A DNA stretch of 27,655 bases from a virus, in the IMG/VR virus record IMGVR_UViG_3300042402_003870, positions 1-27,655 of that record; one strand, written 5' to 3'. A program made the position numbers and the translations under genes. The notes under the pieces are model-generated. The model saw only the letters and a program-made list of their open reading frames with translations. It was not told where the DNA came from and ran no database searches. This document shows, in pieces, positions 1-6,112 of the stretch (position 1 is the stretch's first letter; the number at the start of each line of letters is the position of its first letter).

Positions 1-10
1 GGGTCGCCGT

Positions 11-256
11 ATGTTCTTTGATGAACTTGAGTGGGTATTGTTTGGGTTGCAATTGCAAATGGTGCCTGTACTTGAGAAGTATGGATTTGTAATTCCAAAT
101 GAAAACAATATTGTTGACTATATGTTGAGGTATGCTGAAGGTAAGAGTGTATTGAACATGGAAGTTGATAGGGAAGGTGTGGTTGTACGTGGACTTGAGA
201 GGGAGTTTAGTTTCAAGGCTATTAGCAATACGTATCTTCTAGGAAGCAAGGATTGA
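11..256 (+). CDS. Small acidic protein of unknown function, possibly 5'-truncated
   Basis: The ATG at 11 gives 81 residues ending in TGA. The frame is open to the left edge (two Arg codons precede the ATG), so this may be the C-terminal part of a longer protein. The sequence is mixed alpha/beta in character, with a hydrophobic start (FFDELEWVLFGLQLQ) and a charged middle. I see no signal peptide, membrane segment or metal-binding cysteines, and I do not recognise the family. A strong intrinsic terminator begins 8 bases after the stop, so this is the last gene of its transcription unit. That supports it being a real coding region. Function unknown. Confidence 0.6.
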   Translation: MFFDELEWVLFGLQLQMVPVLEKYGFVIPNENNIVDYMLRYAEGKSVLNMEVDREGVVVRGLEREFSFKAISNTYLLGSKD

Positions 257-263
257 ACAAAGG

Positions 264-295
264 GGGAGGTATGTAACAGTACCTCCCTTATTTTT
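264..295 (+). terminator. Rho-independent terminator
   Basis: A perfect 8-bp stem (GGGAGGTA at 264-271, TACCTCCC at 280-287) closes an 8-base loop and is followed at once by TTATTTTT (288-295). It lies just after the stop at 256 and ends one base before the ATG at 296, so the U-tract is directly against the next start codon. The GGAGGT inside the 5' arm is too far from that ATG to act as a Shine-Dalgarno and would be paired. Confidence 0.9.
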
Positions 296-532
296 ATGAA
301 AAAGTATAGTATCAAGACAAATGATATTGGTATGTGTATGAGTGTAGGTTGTGATTTTTATCAAACTTGCAGTCATAATAGTGTAAATATGTTTTATAAA
401 ACCCAACGTAAATTTGAACCTGTACTTGACGAAGGTGTATGTTTAAGTTATGATAGTGGAAAGAACACAACTGATTATCCGGATAATTGTTATCCAAACC
501 TATTGAAGAAAATTTATGAATCTGGATATTAA
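296..532 (+). CDS. Small cysteine-containing protein, unknown function
   Basis: A 78-residue ORF starts at the ATG immediately after the terminator U-tract. It has five cysteines (two near residues 14 and 19, then 26, 49 and 65) that do not form a recognisable zinc-finger pattern. No membrane segment is visible. Internal ATGs at about 332 and 338 are alternative starts; neither has a Shine-Dalgarno. The 3' end overlaps the next gene by 17 bases in another frame, a packing typical of the left arm of this window. Because a terminator precedes it, expression must come from read-through or from a promoter I could not identify. Family not recognised. Confidence 0.55.
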   Translation: MKKYSIKTNDIGMCMSVGCDFYQTCSHNSVNMFYKTQRKFEPVLDEGVCLSYDSGKNTTDYPDNCYPNLLKKIYESGY

Positions 533-1238
533 ATTTGTGGAACTACCACAAGAACCATATAAAGTTCCAATGAAACTAGAAAAGACCACGTTAAATTTGT
601 TTCTAAAGCATTTACCCACATCAAGTGTATTGGAATACTTGATTGAGTTATTGCCTAAGTGTACTGAAAATGGTCCGTGGATTGCGGGCGGGTGTTTACA
701 TAGAACATATCGTAAGTTGCCGTTAACAAACGCCGACGTAGATGTATTCTTTAAAAACAAAGAACAATTTGAACAATTTGTATCTGCAATCAGTTTAAGC
801 AGTCTTACTGCTGGATATAAGATTGAATCTACTGTTTTCAGTGAATGGCATTGTACACTTACAATCAAGTATATGGATGTTGACTGGAAGATTCAGTGTG
901 TAACATTCAAATACTTTGATACTATTGAAGCGTTGTTTAAGTCATTTGATATCAATGTATGTCGTATTGCATATGATGGTACTAATGTTGTTTATGAAAG
1001 TAACGTATTAAATGAAATCAACAACAACAAGTTGAAGTTTAATGAAGGTAGTATATACTATCCTAGCGTTACACTGAAAAGATTGGTTAAGTATGTTAAA
1101 ATGGGATATGATGTTGAAGACGCTGATCTTAAATTATTGACCCACGCTTTTTATAAGTCTAAAAAGAAAGCAATTGATATTCTTGATCAAGATTTAGCTA
1201 CCAAAAAGCCAATTGAAACTTATACTGGCTTAAAATAA
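516..1238 (+). CDS. Nucleotidyltransferase-fold (Pol beta superfamily-like) protein
   Basis: This 240-residue protein carries the signature of the nucleotidyltransferase fold. Gly-Gly is at residues 58-59 (PWIAGGCLHR), Asp-x-Asp at 74-76 (NADVDVFF), and a likely third acidic residue is D145 in SFDINVCR. This GG...DxD arrangement binds Mg-NTP in tRNA nucleotidyltransferases, poly(A) polymerases and small phage or toxin-like NTases. There is no clear RNA-binding C-terminal domain; the last 60 residues are helical and basic, with a KSKKK run near 215. The substrate cannot be told from sequence. It overlaps the preceding ORF by 17 bases and is followed by a promoter-like sequence, so it may end a transcript. 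Fold call fairly good, function unknown. Confidence 0.65.
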   Translation: MNLDIKFVELPQEPYKVPMKLEKTTLNLFLKHLPTSSVLEYLIELLPKCTENGPWIAGGCLHRTYRKLPLTNADVDVFFKNKEQFEQFVSAISLSSLTAGYKIESTVFSEWHCTLTIKYMDVDWKIQCVTFKYFDTIEALFKSFDINVCRIAYDGTNVVYESNVLNEINNNKLKFNEGSIYYPSVTLKRLVKYVKMGYDVEDADLKLLTHAFYKSKKKAIDILDQDLATKKPIETYTGLK

Positions 1239-1242
1239 GCTG

Positions 1243-1271
1243 TTGACTTTTTATAAAGTCACTGGTAGTAT
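1243..1271 (+). promoter_or_regulatory. Sigma70-like promoter for the deaminase-fold gene
   Basis: TTGACT (1243-1248), a 17-base spacer and TAGTAT (1266-1271) lie between the stop at 1238 and the ATG at 1282. The TTG of the -35 box is in frame with the downstream gene and could be mistaken for its start. The implied leader is very short. Similar boxes precede the ligase and helicase genes. Confidence 0.6.
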
Positions 1272-1281
1272 AAGTCTAGTA

Positions 1282-1668
1282 ATGAACAGCAAGATTCTGA
1301 AGCGTACTATTGACATTGCAAAGGTTATGTGTCCGCTTAACCTAGAACATAGGTGCAGTCACATAGCTTTTCTTATTCGTTGCGGTAAGATTGTTCATAT
1401 TGGTACAAATAGCTGTAAGAGTCATCCCAAGACTTTGGAATATGATTATAAAAACCATCAGCTTGTTGGACTTCATGCTGAGTTGAGTGTGTGTATGAAG
1501 AGCGGCAAAGAGGATCTTAGGGATTTTAAAATGGTTGTGATTAGATTTAATAGAAATAATAAGATGGCAAATAGCAAGCCATGTTGTGGATGTCAAAGTG
1601 TAATCAAACAATTTAATGTTGGAGAGGTTTGGTACAGTAATTCCCACGGAGAAATCGTGAAGAATTGA
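1282..1668 (+). CDS. Cytidine/dCMP deaminase-fold zinc protein
   Basis: With the ATG at 1282 the protein has 128 residues. It shows the two zinc-binding signatures of the cytidine deaminase superfamily: His-Ala-Glu at 65-67 (GLHAELSV), where His binds zinc and Glu is the proton shuttle, and Pro-Cys-x-x-Cys at 100-104 (KPCCGC). The order, spacing and length suit a free nucleoside/nucleotide or dCMP-type deaminase; the exact substrate is not predictable. I prefer 1282 to the in-frame TTG at 1243 because that TTG is part of a -35 box. The ligase follows behind its own similar promoter. A role in pyrimidine pools or base modification during phage replication is an inference. Confidence 0.75.
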   Translation: MNSKILKRTIDIAKVMCPLNLEHRCSHIAFLIRCGKIVHIGTNSCKSHPKTLEYDYKNHQLVGLHAELSVCMKSGKEDLRDFKMVVIRFNRNNKMANSKPCCGCQSVIKQFNVGEVWYSNSHGEIVKN

Positions 1669-1669
1669 G

Positions 1670-1698
1670 TTGACTTTTGATGGATTTGATGTTAATCT
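1670..1698 (+). promoter_or_regulatory. Sigma70-like promoter for the DNA ligase
   Basis: TTGACT (1670-1675), a 17-base spacer and TAATCT (1693-1698) lie directly after the stop at 1668. The bases from the -10 box onward (TAATCT, three variable bases, TAAAGATA, one base, G) match the helicase promoter near 6157 almost exactly. The ligase ATG at 1709 lies within this conserved stretch, so the transcript would be nearly leaderless. Confidence 0.55.
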
Positions 1699-1708
1699 AT
1701 ATAAAGAT

Positions 1709-2809
1709 ATGAAACTACCTATGTTATTCGCTCGTACAAATACGGGTGCTATTCAAACTTGGACCATTGAAGTTGACGGTAACAAGTACCGTACTCACTA
1801 TGGTCAACTCGACAGTGACAAAATTCAAATCACTGAGTGGACTCTTTGTGAGGGTAAAAATACCGGCAAGAAGAATGCTACTTCTGCTGAAGATCAAGCT
1901 GTAAAAGAAGCTAAAGCCACTTGGAAAAAGAAGAAAGAAAGTGGTTATTTTGAAAAGATCAATGACATTGATGGTCTGAGCTTTACTGAACCAATGTTGG
2001 CTAAGAACTATGATGATTATAAGAATGATTTGAAGTATCCTGTTTATAGTCAACCCAAGTTGGATGGCATTCGTTGTGTTGTAAAAAAGGATGGTATGTG
2101 GAGTCGTAATGGTAAACCCATTGTTTCAGCTCCTCATGTATTGGTTGCATTGGAGGATTTCTTCATTAAGTTCCCAGATGCAATTCTTGATGGTGAATTG
2201 TATGCTGACAAGTTTGCCAATGACTTTAATGCTATTTGTAGTTTGGTAAAGAAGACCAAGCCTACACCAGAAGATTTGACTGAGAGTGCAAAGAATATTC
2301 AATATTGGGTATATGACTGGATTGTATCGAAGACTTTTAGTGATCGTAATGATGACATTACTACTTATCTTACTAATAACCATGTGGTTCGTCGTGTACC
2401 GACTCACCTTGTGGACACGATTACACATTTAAATGAGTTGTATGAAAAGTATGTTGACGAAGGTTATGAAGGTCAGATGGTACGTACCGATGGCGTATAT
2501 GAAAACAAACGAAGCAAACATTTGCTTAAACGTAAGGAGTTTCAGGATTCTGAATTCAAGATTCTTGACATCGTTGAGGGGATAGGTAACAAGAGTGGTA
2601 TGGCTGGATATATGGTATTTAAGAATCATAAGGGAATTGAATTTCATAGTAATATCAAAGGCACTCGGGAATATTTGAAGGAACTATTAAAGAATAAGAA
2701 TAAACTTATTGGAAAGAGTGCTACGGTGAAGTATTTTAATCTTACACCTGGAGATGAACTGCCCAGATTCCCGTATGTGACAAACATTGACCGTGAAAGT
2801 TATGAATAA
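1709..2809 (+). CDS. ATP-dependent DNA ligase
   Basis: This 366-residue ligase seals nicks through an enzyme-AMP intermediate. The adenylated lysine is K117 in motif I (QPKLDGIRC). Motif III is DGELY (161-165), motif IV EGQMVR (254-259) and motif V LLKRKE (272-277), followed by an OB-fold-like C-terminus. Residues 1-80 form the accessory N-terminal domain seen in many phage ligases (LFARTNTG, then a GKNTGKKN region), probably a DNA-binding WGR-like module. I chose the ATG at 1709 over the in-frame TTG at 1670 because that TTG belongs to a promoter-like -35 box. The 3' end overlaps the next ORF by 8 bases. It probably acts in phage DNA replication and repair. Family assignment is secure. Confidence 0.93.
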   Translation: MKLPMLFARTNTGAIQTWTIEVDGNKYRTHYGQLDSDKIQITEWTLCEGKNTGKKNATSAEDQAVKEAKATWKKKKESGYFEKINDIDGLSFTEPMLAKNYDDYKNDLKYPVYSQPKLDGIRCVVKKDGMWSRNGKPIVSAPHVLVALEDFFIKFPDAILDGELYADKFANDFNAICSLVKKTKPTPEDLTESAKNIQYWVYDWIVSKTFSDRNDDITTYLTNNHVVRRVPTHLVDTITHLNELYEKYVDEGYEGQMVRTDGVYENKRSKHLLKRKEFQDSEFKILDIVEGIGNKSGMAGYMVFKNHKGIEFHSNIKGTREYLKELLKNKNKLIGKSATVKYFNLTPGDELPRFPYVTNIDRESYE

Positions 2810-2999
2810 TATTAATAATAAAACTAAATCTGCTAGAATTATATTGGACATTGAATGGGAAGCTGTTGATGGTAGTGATCTACCATCCCTATGGGATTGG
2901 AAGCGTATCAAGATGCCTATGGATTTGACCAAGGTAAAGTATGTTGGTATTCAAACTCCAAACGGACCAGAGAATGTAAGCAATTGGATGGGTAATTAA
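2802..2999 (+). CDS. Small protein of unknown function
   Basis: A 65-residue ORF starts at an ATG overlapping the ligase stop by 8 bases, suggesting translational coupling. The in-frame TTG at 2787 is inside the ligase and less likely. The protein has an Asn/Lys-rich start, a WEAVDGSDLPSLWDW stretch with three tryptophans, and a hydrophilic tail. No signal peptide, membrane segment or metal site is visible, and I do not recognise the family. Coding is supported by the tight overlap upstream and the 5-base gap to the next start. Confidence 0.6.
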   Translation: MNNINNKTKSARIILDIEWEAVDGSDLPSLWDWKRIKMPMDLTKVKYVGIQTPNGPENVSNWMGN

Positions 3000-3004
3000 A
3001 TTAT

Positions 3005-3193
3005 ATGACTATTGTAAAGAAAACAGATATTGTTGACTGGCTTAAAAACGCAGTAGAAAAGAAGATGGTTAAAGAACTAGAAGTTCCTAATGCTAAAGTA
3101 TATCTTAGCTGTGATCGTCCTCACCCTGACGTAATTCTTGAAACCAAGAATGCTGATGGTGATCTACAGATTGTACGATTTCTTATTATATGA
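3005..3193 (+). CDS. Small protein of unknown function
   Basis: A 62-residue ORF starts with ATG 5 bases after the preceding stop and ends in TGA. Its N-terminal half is probably amphipathic helix rich in Lys/Glu (DWLKNAVEKKMVKELE), and the second half looks beta-stranded (VYLSC, DVILETK, LQIVRFLII). The stop overlaps the ATG of a 30-codon membrane microprotein by four bases. No known domain is recognised. Confidence 0.6.
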   Translation: MTIVKKTDIVDWLKNAVEKKMVKELEVPNAKVYLSCDRPHPDVILETKNADGDLQIVRFLII

Positions 3194-3282
3194 ATGATAA
3201 TGTATTGTATTACATATTGTGTGTTATTGGTTTATTATTAATGATAAGTGGATTTTTTATTATTACAAAAGATGACAACTAA
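3190..3282 (+). CDS. 30-residue single-span membrane microprotein
   Basis: The ATG at 3190 overlaps the previous stop (ATGA). The ORF encodes a short polar start (MNDNV), about 20 hydrophobic residues (residues 5-25, including VIGLLLMISGFF) and a charged tail (TKDDN). This is the pattern of a one-pass membrane peptide. The stop overlaps the next start by 11 bases, so it fills an otherwise unexplained gap and is coupled on both sides. Short single-span peptides in phages include holin-like, antiholin and host-inhibitory peptides; none is specifically indicated here. The continuous overlap with both neighbours is the main evidence that it is translated. Confidence 0.6.
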   Translation: MNDNVLYYILCVIGLLLMISGFFIITKDDN

Positions 3283-3469
3283 TAAGTTTTTTTTGACGTT
3301 AGCTAGAACTATTGACCACCGTGTAGGTCATACAGATGAATGCAAGCCTGATGTGCCTGTATTGCCTGTAAATTATGCTCTAGCTAGTTTTCTCTTGAGG
3401 TTCGCCATTGTTATGGTAAACTTTATTACATGCGCTTTCATTATCGCAAACATTATACATCACTGGTAA
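3272..3469 (+). CDS. Small protein with a C-terminal membrane segment
   Basis: A 65-residue protein starts at ATG 3272, within the end of the membrane microprotein (11-base overlap). An in-frame GTG at 3248 is possible but would lie deep inside that gene. Residues 1-38 are polar, with Arg/His and one Cys (RTIDHRVGHTDEC). Residues about 40-62 are strongly hydrophobic (FLLRFAIVMVNFITCAFIIA), giving a tail-anchored topology. Two consecutive small membrane proteins could act together, for example in membrane takeover or lysis timing, but nothing in the sequence proves this. Confidence 0.6.
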   Translation: MTTNKFFLTLARTIDHRVGHTDECKPDVPVLPVNYALASFLLRFAIVMVNFITCAFIIANIIHHW

Positions 3470-3475
3470 AAATTT

Positions 3476-4348
3476 ATGAGCAAACAAAATAAAAAGAATA
3501 AAAAAGCAAATAACATTGGTACAGGAATGCATACTACGACTTATTTGTCTCAACAATACGTAAAAAGTGACTACAAGAAACGATTAACTCTTCGAGAAAT
3601 TGTGGAGAATCAAGAAAAGCATATGATGTTGATCCCACGATCAGAAGAGGATCAATCATACATTGAAGAGCTTGAAGCTTCAATTGTCAAAGATATTCCG
3701 GATGAAGTTATATTAAAGAAATGTGAGGCGTATTTTACTCGGACGTATAGAGATGATATTAAATTAGATGAAGAAAAAATTAGTAAAATTTTTGAACAAA
3801 AGTATTGTGTTCGTAAGACAGATGAGAAAATAGATGTTAAAAAAGCGTATGATGCACTATTTGATAAAAATCACGTAGAGCCTGAACCTGAAATTGAACC
3901 TCATACTTCAGATCAAAAGTTAAATTTACGGTGTCATTGTCACAACTGTAACGGTAATTTTCCATTGAGAAATCTTAAATGGGTTGATATTGGTGTAAAA
4001 TCAATACCTTCATTTTTTGATGCAGAAACTCCCCAGGATTTATTAGATTGGTGTACTAAAGACAGAAGTAACTTTGATGCGGTTCGTAAATTGATGGAAG
4101 GAAAGAAAATTTCAGTTGAAATTTTTAATACTAAAAATACAGAATTAATTGAAATTATTAAGAAAGCAAAGTCTAATAAAGACGCAGAGGTTTACGATAC
4201 TTTATCAAAAAATGATAAGTATTATGGTATTCGACCAATGTGTGCTAAATATCCAATATGCCCTTCTTCTTGGTCAGTTTTTGATCTATTCTTAAAGAAA
4301 GAACAGTATAGTCTGGAAGATCATAAGAAAGGTAAATATGACTACTAA
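3476..4348 (+). CDS. Unknown protein with a CxCxxC cysteine cluster
   Basis: This 290-residue protein has a very basic start (KQNKKNKKANN), a helical Glu/Lys-rich middle (residues 35-130) and a short acidic Pro/Glu linker (EPEPEIEP, 135-142). A Cys/His cluster at 153-158 (RCHCHNC) and two further cysteines near 256 and 262 (CAKYPIC) could together bind zinc. It is the largest gene of this stretch without a recognisable domain. The start is ATG, 6 bases after the preceding stop, with no Shine-Dalgarno, and the end overlaps the next start by 11 bases. Nucleic-acid binding is plausible from the basic tail and cysteine cluster but is inference. Confidence 0.65.
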   Translation: MSKQNKKNKKANNIGTGMHTTTYLSQQYVKSDYKKRLTLREIVENQEKHMMLIPRSEEDQSYIEELEASIVKDIPDEVILKKCEAYFTRTYRDDIKLDEEKISKIFEQKYCVRKTDEKIDVKKAYDALFDKNHVEPEPEIEPHTSDQKLNLRCHCHNCNGNFPLRNLKWVDIGVKSIPSFFDAETPQDLLDWCTKDRSNFDAVRKLMEGKKISVEIFNTKNTELIEIIKKAKSNKDAEVYDTLSKNDKYYGIRPMCAKYPICPSSWSVFDLFLKKEQYSLEDHKKGKYDY

Positions 4349-4535
4349 CAAACCAAAGTATTATCTAACAGTTAATCTACCGCCAAATTTTGATGAGGTA
4401 GATGTAGATGCCATTAAAGCAGATTTAATGGCTTATATCAACAGCAAGAACCAATATGGGGCTATGTATGGTCCCAAGTCACATAAAAAAGGAATTACTG
4501 TTGATAAAGTAATTTACAGAACCAATGAAGACTAA
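4338..4535 (+). CDS. Small protein of unknown function
   Basis: A 65-residue ORF overlaps the previous gene by 11 bases and the next gene by 11 bases. An AAAGG lies a few bases upstream and could act as a weak ribosome site. The sequence suggests a beta-alpha-beta unit: KYYLTVNLP, an acidic helix (DEVDVDAIKADLMAYINS), a Gly-rich loop (NQYGAMYGPKSHKKG) and a final strand (ITVDKVIY). The family is not recognised. The MTTNK start is shared with the gene at 3272. Confidence 0.6.
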   Translation: MTTNKPKYYLTVNLPPNFDEVDVDAIKADLMAYINSKNQYGAMYGPKSHKKGITVDKVIYRTNED

Positions 4536-4764
4536 CAAAGAAGTAGTTAGTAGATTAAGAGAATTTACAAACAATAATTGTAACACTACACTTGATCCAA
4601 AGTTATGTGAAGATATTCGTTATCTATGTGATGAAGTGGAACGATTTAGCCGTGAAATTGTAAAAGCTAATGATCATATGGATGAAGATTTTATCACAAT
4701 TCAGAGATACAAAAACAAATTGGAACGCTGTCAAGCTAAACTAAGTAATTATGAACCTTTTTAA
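4525..4764 (+). CDS. Small helical protein of unknown function
   Basis: A 79-residue ORF coupled to its upstream neighbour by an 11-base overlap and to the downstream gene by 14 bases. It is mostly helical, with charged heptad-like stretches (EDIRYLCDEVERFSREIVKAND and a later RYKNKLERCQAKL) suggesting a short coiled coil. It has four cysteines and no metal motif. No signal or membrane segment is present, and the family is not recognised. Confidence 0.58.
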   Translation: MKTNKEVVSRLREFTNNNCNTTLDPKLCEDIRYLCDEVERFSREIVKANDHMDEDFITIQRYKNKLERCQAKLSNYEPF

Positions 4765-4993
4765 AAGTATTATCAAATGGTGTGGCGTAATTGTTTATGC
4801 TGCATTTCTCGCAACAGTTGCGTATGCGGCTACTTTGCCTGAACCAATTAAAGTATATTTAATTATTTCAAGCCGGGGTGGGGAGTATACAATTGAGAAG
4901 ATTTATTTAAAAAAAGAAAATGCTGAAAAATACCGTGATATGTTCAAAGACAGTCATAATTATACAGTAGAAGAACGTGAGTTAACAGAATGA
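4751..4993 (+). CDS. Exported or membrane-anchored small protein
   Basis: This 80-residue protein begins with a classical signal sequence: a basic n-region (MNLFKSIIKW), a hydrophobic core (CGVIVYAAFLATV) and AYA-A at about residues 25-28, a good signal peptidase I site. If uncleaved it would be a type II membrane anchor. The remaining ~50 residues are charged and probably one small alpha/beta domain (KVYLIISSRGG, then KKENAEKYRDMFKDS). Its stop overlaps the start of a lipoprotein gene (ATGA). An exported protein directly coupled to a lipoprotein recalls phage inner/outer spanin pairs, but the sequences are not diagnostic. Confidence 0.6.
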   Translation: MNLFKSIIKWCGVIVYAAFLATVAYAATLPEPIKVYLIISSRGGEYTIEKIYLKKENAEKYRDMFKDSHNYTVEERELTE

Positions 4994-5235
4994 AGAAACT
5001 ATTAATTATTGCATTATTATCTACTGGTTGTACTAGTGGCATGTATCTAAGATATAGTTATAACAGAGCATTAGAGACACTACCACCTTGTAGTAGAGTA
5101 CATGCTATCAATAATAACTATATTACTTATAGTATGATTGAAAACTCCACAAATACTGTATATACAGTACACACAAACTATTATAGAGCCTATTATAATT
5201 GTGACGGTAAAATCATTAAAACTACTAAAAATTGA
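4990..5235 (+). CDS. Small predicted lipoprotein
   Basis: An 81-residue ORF begins with MKKLLIIALLSTGCTSG, a short type II signal peptide with a lipobox (LSTGC, lipidated Cys at residue 14). The mature part has about 68 residues, rich in Tyr/Asn/Thr, with two more cysteines. Lipidation would place it in a cell membrane, in the outer membrane of a Gram-negative host if no Lol-avoidance signal is read. The ATG overlaps the stop of the exported protein by four bases. The pair could be spanin-like or a superinfection-exclusion lipoprotein. It lacks the proline-rich character of typical Rz1, so I do not assign a function. Confidence 0.62.
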   Translation: MKKLLIIALLSTGCTSGMYLRYSYNRALETLPPCSRVHAINNNYITYSMIENSTNTVYTVHTNYYRAYYNCDGKIIKTTKN

Positions 5236-5444
5236 TGAAAGAACAAATTGATTCTATCATCAAAAAGCATTGTTTAAAAATGCAAGAAGTAGACAAGACC
5301 AAAAGCATTCCAATGACAGTAAAAGATTTGGATCATATTGTATACGATATGTACCGAGAACTATATGGATTACGAGACATTCGTGCCAGTAACTATCACC
5401 TTAACAATTTTACCGCAGATGATAAGAAAGGTCATTGTTGTTAA
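5235..5444 (+). CDS. Small protein of unknown function
   Basis: A 69-residue ORF whose ATG shares its A with the preceding TGA (TGATG). The TTG three bases earlier is in frame but less likely as a start. It is largely helical and charged (KEQIDSIIKKHCLKMQEVDK, then DLDHIVYDMYRELYGLRD) and ends in KKGHCC. No membrane segment and no known domain are present. Confidence 0.55.
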   Translation: MKEQIDSIIKKHCLKMQEVDKTKSIPMTVKDLDHIVYDMYRELYGLRDIRASNYHLNNFTADDKKGHCC

Positions 5445-5446
5445 TT

Positions 5447-5728
5447 ATGAAAAAGAAACCAACTCCAGTGTGTCAGAAGGTTGAACTAGACAATTGTTTT
5501 AGTTGCAAAGTTGTTGCTGGTAAAATACACAAGAAAAAGTGTGATATTGAAAGATGTAGTGTGTGTGGTGGTCAAAAATTAAGCTGTGAATGTGAAGGAC
5601 ATGATAAGCAATTTGCCTCCTGGAAAGGATTTTGGCCGGGAGAACTTGAATGTAAAGCGTTGAATATGGATTTGAATACCTTTTATATGACAGGTATGCA
5701 CAAGATATTCTTTGTTAAACCTTCCTAA
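5447..5728 (+). CDS. Small cysteine-rich, probable zinc-binding protein
   Basis: A 93-residue protein from the ATG at 5447; the upstream in-frame TTG at 5435 would overlap the previous gene. Cysteines at 17, 20, 32, 37, 40, 47 and 49 (CFSC; CDIERCSVCGG; CEC) suggest one or two zinc ribbons or knuckles. The C-terminal part contains WKGFWPGELECKAL followed by NTFYMTG, a pattern I associate with small uncharacterised phage proteins. The 3' end overlaps the convergent acetyltransferase gene by 14 bases, and no clear terminator separates them. Molecular function unknown. Confidence 0.6.
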   Translation: MKKKPTPVCQKVELDNCFSCKVVAGKIHKKKCDIERCSVCGGQKLSCECEGHDKQFASWKGFWPGELECKALNMDLNTFYMTGMHKIFFVKPS

Positions 5729-6101
5729 CTTTTTCAAAAAATATAGAATTATAATTGGTAGTAATATACACTTTTATATCTTTATCATTTAAATCAAAAA
5801 ACCCCTTAGCTTTTTTATAGAGTTTAGTACCGATGCCTTGTCTTCGGTACTTTTTTCTTATATAAACCATAAATTCAAACTTAAATTTTGGCGATCTGGT
5901 TAATTTACGTTCTTTAATTATTGCCCATCCGACACATTTGCCACTATCTTTAACGATAAACACTCTATTTTTTATATTGTGTCGAATGTCACAACACTCG
6001 ACATACAATGTGTAGATTGAACCACTTGTAACAAGTTTGCTACAAGCCTTTTCCTCCTCTAAATTGACTTTTAAAGCATCTTTAGAATAGATTCTGATCA
6101 T
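5715..6101 (-). CDS. GNAT-family N-acetyltransferase
   Basis: A 128-residue leftward gene. The acetyl-CoA pyrophosphate-binding loop is clear: YRRQGIGTKLYKKA at about 90-103 (R/Q-x-x-G-x-G/A of motif A), preceded by a strand ending FMVYIRK and followed by YITTNYNSIFFEKV, the typical C-terminal strand/helix where GNAT proteins close the site. Length is slightly short for the family. The substrate (protein, small molecule or modified base) is not predictable. It is the only leftward gene among the first 12 kb and shares a 90-base divergent intergenic region with the helicase gene. It may be a moron-like insertion, given its isolated orientation. Confidence 0.72.
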   Translation of the reverse strand: MIRIYSKDALKVNLEEEKACSKLVTSGSIYTLYVECCDIRHNIKNRVFIVKDSGKCVGWAIIKERKLTRSPKFKFEFMVYIRKKYRRQGIGTKLYKKAKGFFDLNDKDIKVYITTNYNSIFFEKVRKV

Positions 6102-6112
6102 AATTGACCGAT

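Noticed and set aside
1342-2932. Minus-strand ORFs opposite the deaminase and ligase genes
   Set aside because: Fully antisense to confident genes with intact catalytic motifs; hydrophobic, Ile-rich translations typical of A/T-rich antisense.
3293-3298. TTGACG after a run of T near 3290
   Set aside because: No -10 box at 16-18 bases and the site is inside a coding region.
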